Positions 5,988 through 7,414 of a stretch of 7,414 bases of DNA are shown piece by piece (positions within the stretch are counted from its first letter, which is position 1; every line of letters begins with the position of its first letter). The stretch is from an uncultured Brevibacterium sp. (lineage in GTDB: Bacteria; Actinomycetota; Actinomycetes; Actinomycetales; Brevibacteriaceae). Made by a program: the position numbers and the translations under genes. Location of the stretch: positions 1 to 7,414 of the forward strand of contig CABTZE010000101.1 in NCBI GenBank assembly GCA_902489215.1, given 5' to 3'. Below the pieces are notes generated by a model. It had not been told where the DNA came from and searched no databases. It saw only the letters and a program-made list of their open reading frames with translations.

Positions 5988-6016
5988 GGATCCCGTGCGT
6001 CTGCGCGACGGGATCC
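5988..6016 (-). promoter_or_regulatory. inverted repeat just upstream of the Trp-rich gene's ribosome binding site
   Basis: GGATCCCGT (5988-5996) and ACGGGATCC (6008-6016) are perfect 9-bp arms; GCG/CGC extends the stem inside, around a TCTG loop with one unpaired base. In the minus-strand transcript this hairpin would end only a few bases before the AAGGA ribosome binding site. It could be an mRNA structure that affects translation, an operator, or part of a leader. No T-tract follows it on that strand. Confidence 0.6.
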
Positions 6017-6024
6017 ATCGACTT

Positions 6025-6044
6025 GCATGAACGTTTGCTCATGC
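6025..6044. promoter_or_regulatory. 20-bp operator-like dyad upstream of the Trp-rich gene
   Basis: GCATGA-N8-TCATGC: perfect 6-bp arms with an 8-base spacer, centred about 64 bases upstream of the minus-strand start at 5971. Arm length and spacing are typical of a site for a dimeric helix-turn-helix repressor. No regulator gene is in the window. Confidence 0.4.
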
Positions 6045-6201
6045 CGGTTCTTCCCCTGGGGCACCCCGCTCGATGGAGAGGGTTGCCGTGCAGCCAGCCA
6101 GGTACTGAAAGCTGCAGCTCTTGAACCTGCCGACAACATACTGGAACCGCAGAAACTTCGGGCGGAAGCGGTAACAAATCGTCACGTTTGCATACGCGTC
6201 C

Positions 6202-6226
6202 CAACCTCTCTGTTTGCGGCTAGAAT
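6202..6226 (+). promoter_or_regulatory. promoter region of lipoprotein gene 2, shared with copy 1
   Basis: CAACCT (6202-6207), 13 bases, then TAGAAT (6221-6226), a good TANNNT -10 box 60 bases before the ATG. The spacing within the motif is identical to that upstream of copy 1, and the distance to the start codon differs by one base. The rest of the gene-free stretch 5972-6280 holds the two dyads described separately; between 6045 and 6201 I see nothing specific. Confidence 0.5.
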
Positions 6227-6280
6227 CACGCTCAAACACACGCCGCAAAGTGAAGCAGGGAACCAACCGGAGGCAACCCT

Positions 6281-7276
6281 ATGCAGAACCTGCAGCCGAA
6301 ACTCACCAGAGCACTGGCCATCAGCCTGGCTCTGATCATGGGACTTGTTCTTGCTGGATGTGGGGGAGTCGCCGCGACGAAAGCGGACGTCGACCTCAGC
6401 ATCGACAAGAACCTTGCCATCAGCGGTACTTCACGGGCGACTATTGACCTTGTTCGTCTTGAAAAAGAAAAGTCGATTTTCGCAGGTGTAATGAGCCCCA
6501 GCGCAATCGAACGCGAGGTTGACAGCCACATTAACGATCTGCGCCAAGACGCACCCGAGGGGATGACGGTAGAGAAAATCAGAACGAGTTCGGAAATAGG
6601 GTTCCTGGTCACCTTGGACAAAGTTTTGGCAGACGAACTGGACCCCGAAGGTCGTGACATTGTTCTCGAGAAAGACGGGGGTGCCATCGTGTTGACAATG
6701 GCAAGCCCCGCCGCGAGTTACGTACTGTCTGAATTTGCGCTGCCATCGGACCCGGCAGAAACGTTCATCGAAGCCCCGTTGACTCTGACCTTCCCCGGCG
6801 ACATTATCGAAGCCGATGGAGGCCGAGTCAACGGCAACACCGTGACCTACGACCTCCGCACCTATGGGCAGGACGTCATCGTTGTCAAGGCGGAAGCTCC
6901 CAGCTTCCCATGGCTGTTCGTATTCATCATCATCGGCGTGGTGCTGCTGCTGATCATCGGTGCCGTCGTCATCTTCCTGCTCCTCAAAAAGAAGAACGCT
7001 GGGCAGCCTGCCGCGCCAGTAGTCAGCGGCCAGTATCCCTATGACGGGCAGACTTCTGCCTATCCGGGATCCGGGCCTTACACGGGCCAGGTGCAGACTC
7101 AGGGGTATCCGGGGCACCCGCCTCAGGGTTCGGGATCGGTGCCGACGTACCCTCCGCAGGGCTCGGGTCCGATGCCACCGCAAGGGGCAGGCCCGGTGCC
7201 GCCGCAACCTTGGCAGAGTCCGCCTCAGGGCTCGGGGCCAATTCCACCTCATCCTCCGCAACCGCCGCAGGCATAA
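6281..7276 (+). CDS. LppM-like lipoprotein with transmembrane helix and repeat-rich Pro/Gly tail (copy 2)
   Basis: 331 aa, a clear paralog of the protein at 4435. Its first 11 residues differ at one position, the lipobox LAGC with Cys27 is in register, and DAPEGMTVEKI falls at the same residues (90-100). VNGNTVTYDL (183-192) and the SFPW entry to the membrane helix (about 209-235) also match, followed by a KKK cytoplasmic anchor. The middle domain (about 50-180) has diverged more, including IVLEKDGGAIVLTMASPAASYVLSEF in place of the copy 1 segment. The cytoplasmic tail (about 240-331) is longer than in copy 1 and carries PPQGSG repeats. GGAGG (6269-6273) lies seven bases before the ATG. Topology: lipid anchor plus helix, sensor-like or scaffold-like; function unknown. 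It is convergent with tRNA-His, with a shared terminator hairpin. Confidence 0.82.
   Translation: MQNLQPKLTRALAISLALIMGLVLAGCGGVAATKADVDLSIDKNLAISGTSRATIDLVRLEKEKSIFAGVMSPSAIEREVDSHINDLRQDAPEGMTVEKIRTSSEIGFLVTLDKVLADELDPEGRDIVLEKDGGAIVLTMASPAASYVLSEFALPSDPAETFIEAPLTLTFPGDIIEADGGRVNGNTVTYDLRTYGQDVIVVKAEAPSFPWLFVFIIIGVVLLLIIGAVVIFLLLKKKNAGQPAAPVVSGQYPYDGQTSAYPGSGPYTGQVQTQGYPGHPPQGSGSVPTYPPQGSGPMPPQGAGPVPPQPWQSPPQGSGPIPPHPPQPPQA
7118..7240 (+). repeat. PPQGSG repeats in the tail of lipoprotein copy 2
   Basis: The hexapeptide PPQGSG occurs three times (residues 280-285, 291-296, 315-320), with the variant PPQGAG between (299-304). The copies are usually followed by a small or hydrophobic residue and PP. 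The DNA repeats (cctcagg/cgcagggctcggg) are imperfect. Such repeats expand and contract by slippage, so tail length may vary between strains. Confidence 0.7.
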
Positions 7277-7312
7277 GCCGCCACACCTGTCGAGGCTGCC
7301 AACCTCACCCAC

Positions 7313-7354
7313 AAAAAATTCCCGGGCACCGTATGAACGGTGCTCCGGGAATTT
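7313..7354 (-). terminator. rho-independent terminator of tRNA-His, possibly bidirectional
   Basis: A 17-bp stem (7316-7332 with 7337-7354, one bulged T at 7344) closes an ATGA loop. Read on the minus strand it is followed by TTTTTTG, an ideal tail for tRNA-His just upstream. Read on the plus strand it ends in only three Ts, so it could also stop transcripts from lipoprotein gene 2, less efficiently. Confidence 0.85.
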
Positions 7355-7356
7355 GC

Positions 7357-7414
7357 TGGGGTGGCTAACGGGACTTGAACCCGCGACCCCCGCGACCACA
7401 ACGCGGTGCTCTAC
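7357..7414 (-). tRNA. tRNA-His (anticodon GTG), 5' part outside the window
   Basis: On the minus strand the anticodon arm carries GTG in the loop TTGTGGT, followed by the variable loop, a perfect T arm GCGGG-TTCAAGT-CCCGT, the 3' acceptor strand TAGCCAC, and C then CCA. C at position 73 is the tRNA-His discriminator that pairs with the extra G at position -1. Here CCA is encoded, unlike in tRNA-Lys. The 5' end lies beyond 7414. Confidence 0.93.

Noticed and set aside
6431..7399. A 322-codon open frame on the minus strand
   Set aside because: It is an Arg-rich shadow of lipoprotein copy 2 and runs into the tRNA-His gene.

Overview
The window looks like chromosomal DNA from a high-GC Gram-positive bacterium (Actinomycetota). 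The grounds are a GC-biased third codon position, a DUF3618 membrane protein, an actinobacterial-type GroES-like paralog, LppM-like lipoproteins, and housekeeping tRNA genes spread between protein genes. A genus cannot be fixed from this sequence alone; Corynebacteriales or Micrococcales relatives are plausible.

Layout, left to right. A partial tRNA-Leu(TAG) opens the window on the minus strand, downstream of a minus-strand peroxiredoxin Q/BCP gene. Divergent from it run a DUF3618 single-span membrane protein gene and a GroES-like gene, followed by tRNA-Lys(CTT) with a good -10 box and a strong terminator. This block is a housekeeping neighbourhood (peroxide defence, co-chaperone-like protein, tRNAs).

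Positions 1700-3120 form an accessory-looking, more AT-rich stretch right after tRNA-Lys. It holds a plausible promoter, a 30-codon remnant of a NYN-domain nuclease gene that ends in a stop, two small acidic genes of unknown function (112 and 117 aa) with excellent Shine-Dalgarno sites, a possible 39-codon ORF abutting the second, and a rho-independent terminator. A zinc-independent MDR-superfamily NADP-dependent oxidoreductase (332 aa) follows, closed by tandem hairpins.

The right third is the most distinctive part. Two paralogous lipoprotein genes (312 and 331 aa) are each built from a lipobox signal peptide, an LppM/DUF3153-like extracytoplasmic domain, a transmembrane helix and a Pro/Gly/Gln-rich cytoplasmic tail. 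They share promoter-region sequence at almost identical distance from their starts, so they look like a duplication with its promoter. Between them, on the opposite strand, lies an unrecognised Trp-rich 173-aa soluble protein gene whose 5' region carries two clean inverted repeats. A strong 17-bp hairpin with its T-tract on the minus strand ends the partial tRNA-His(GTG) that closes the window.

I see no CRISPR array, insertion sequence or transposase. The best candidates for undescribed biology are the lipoprotein pair with its embedded opposite-strand gene, and the small orphan genes beside tRNA-Lys.
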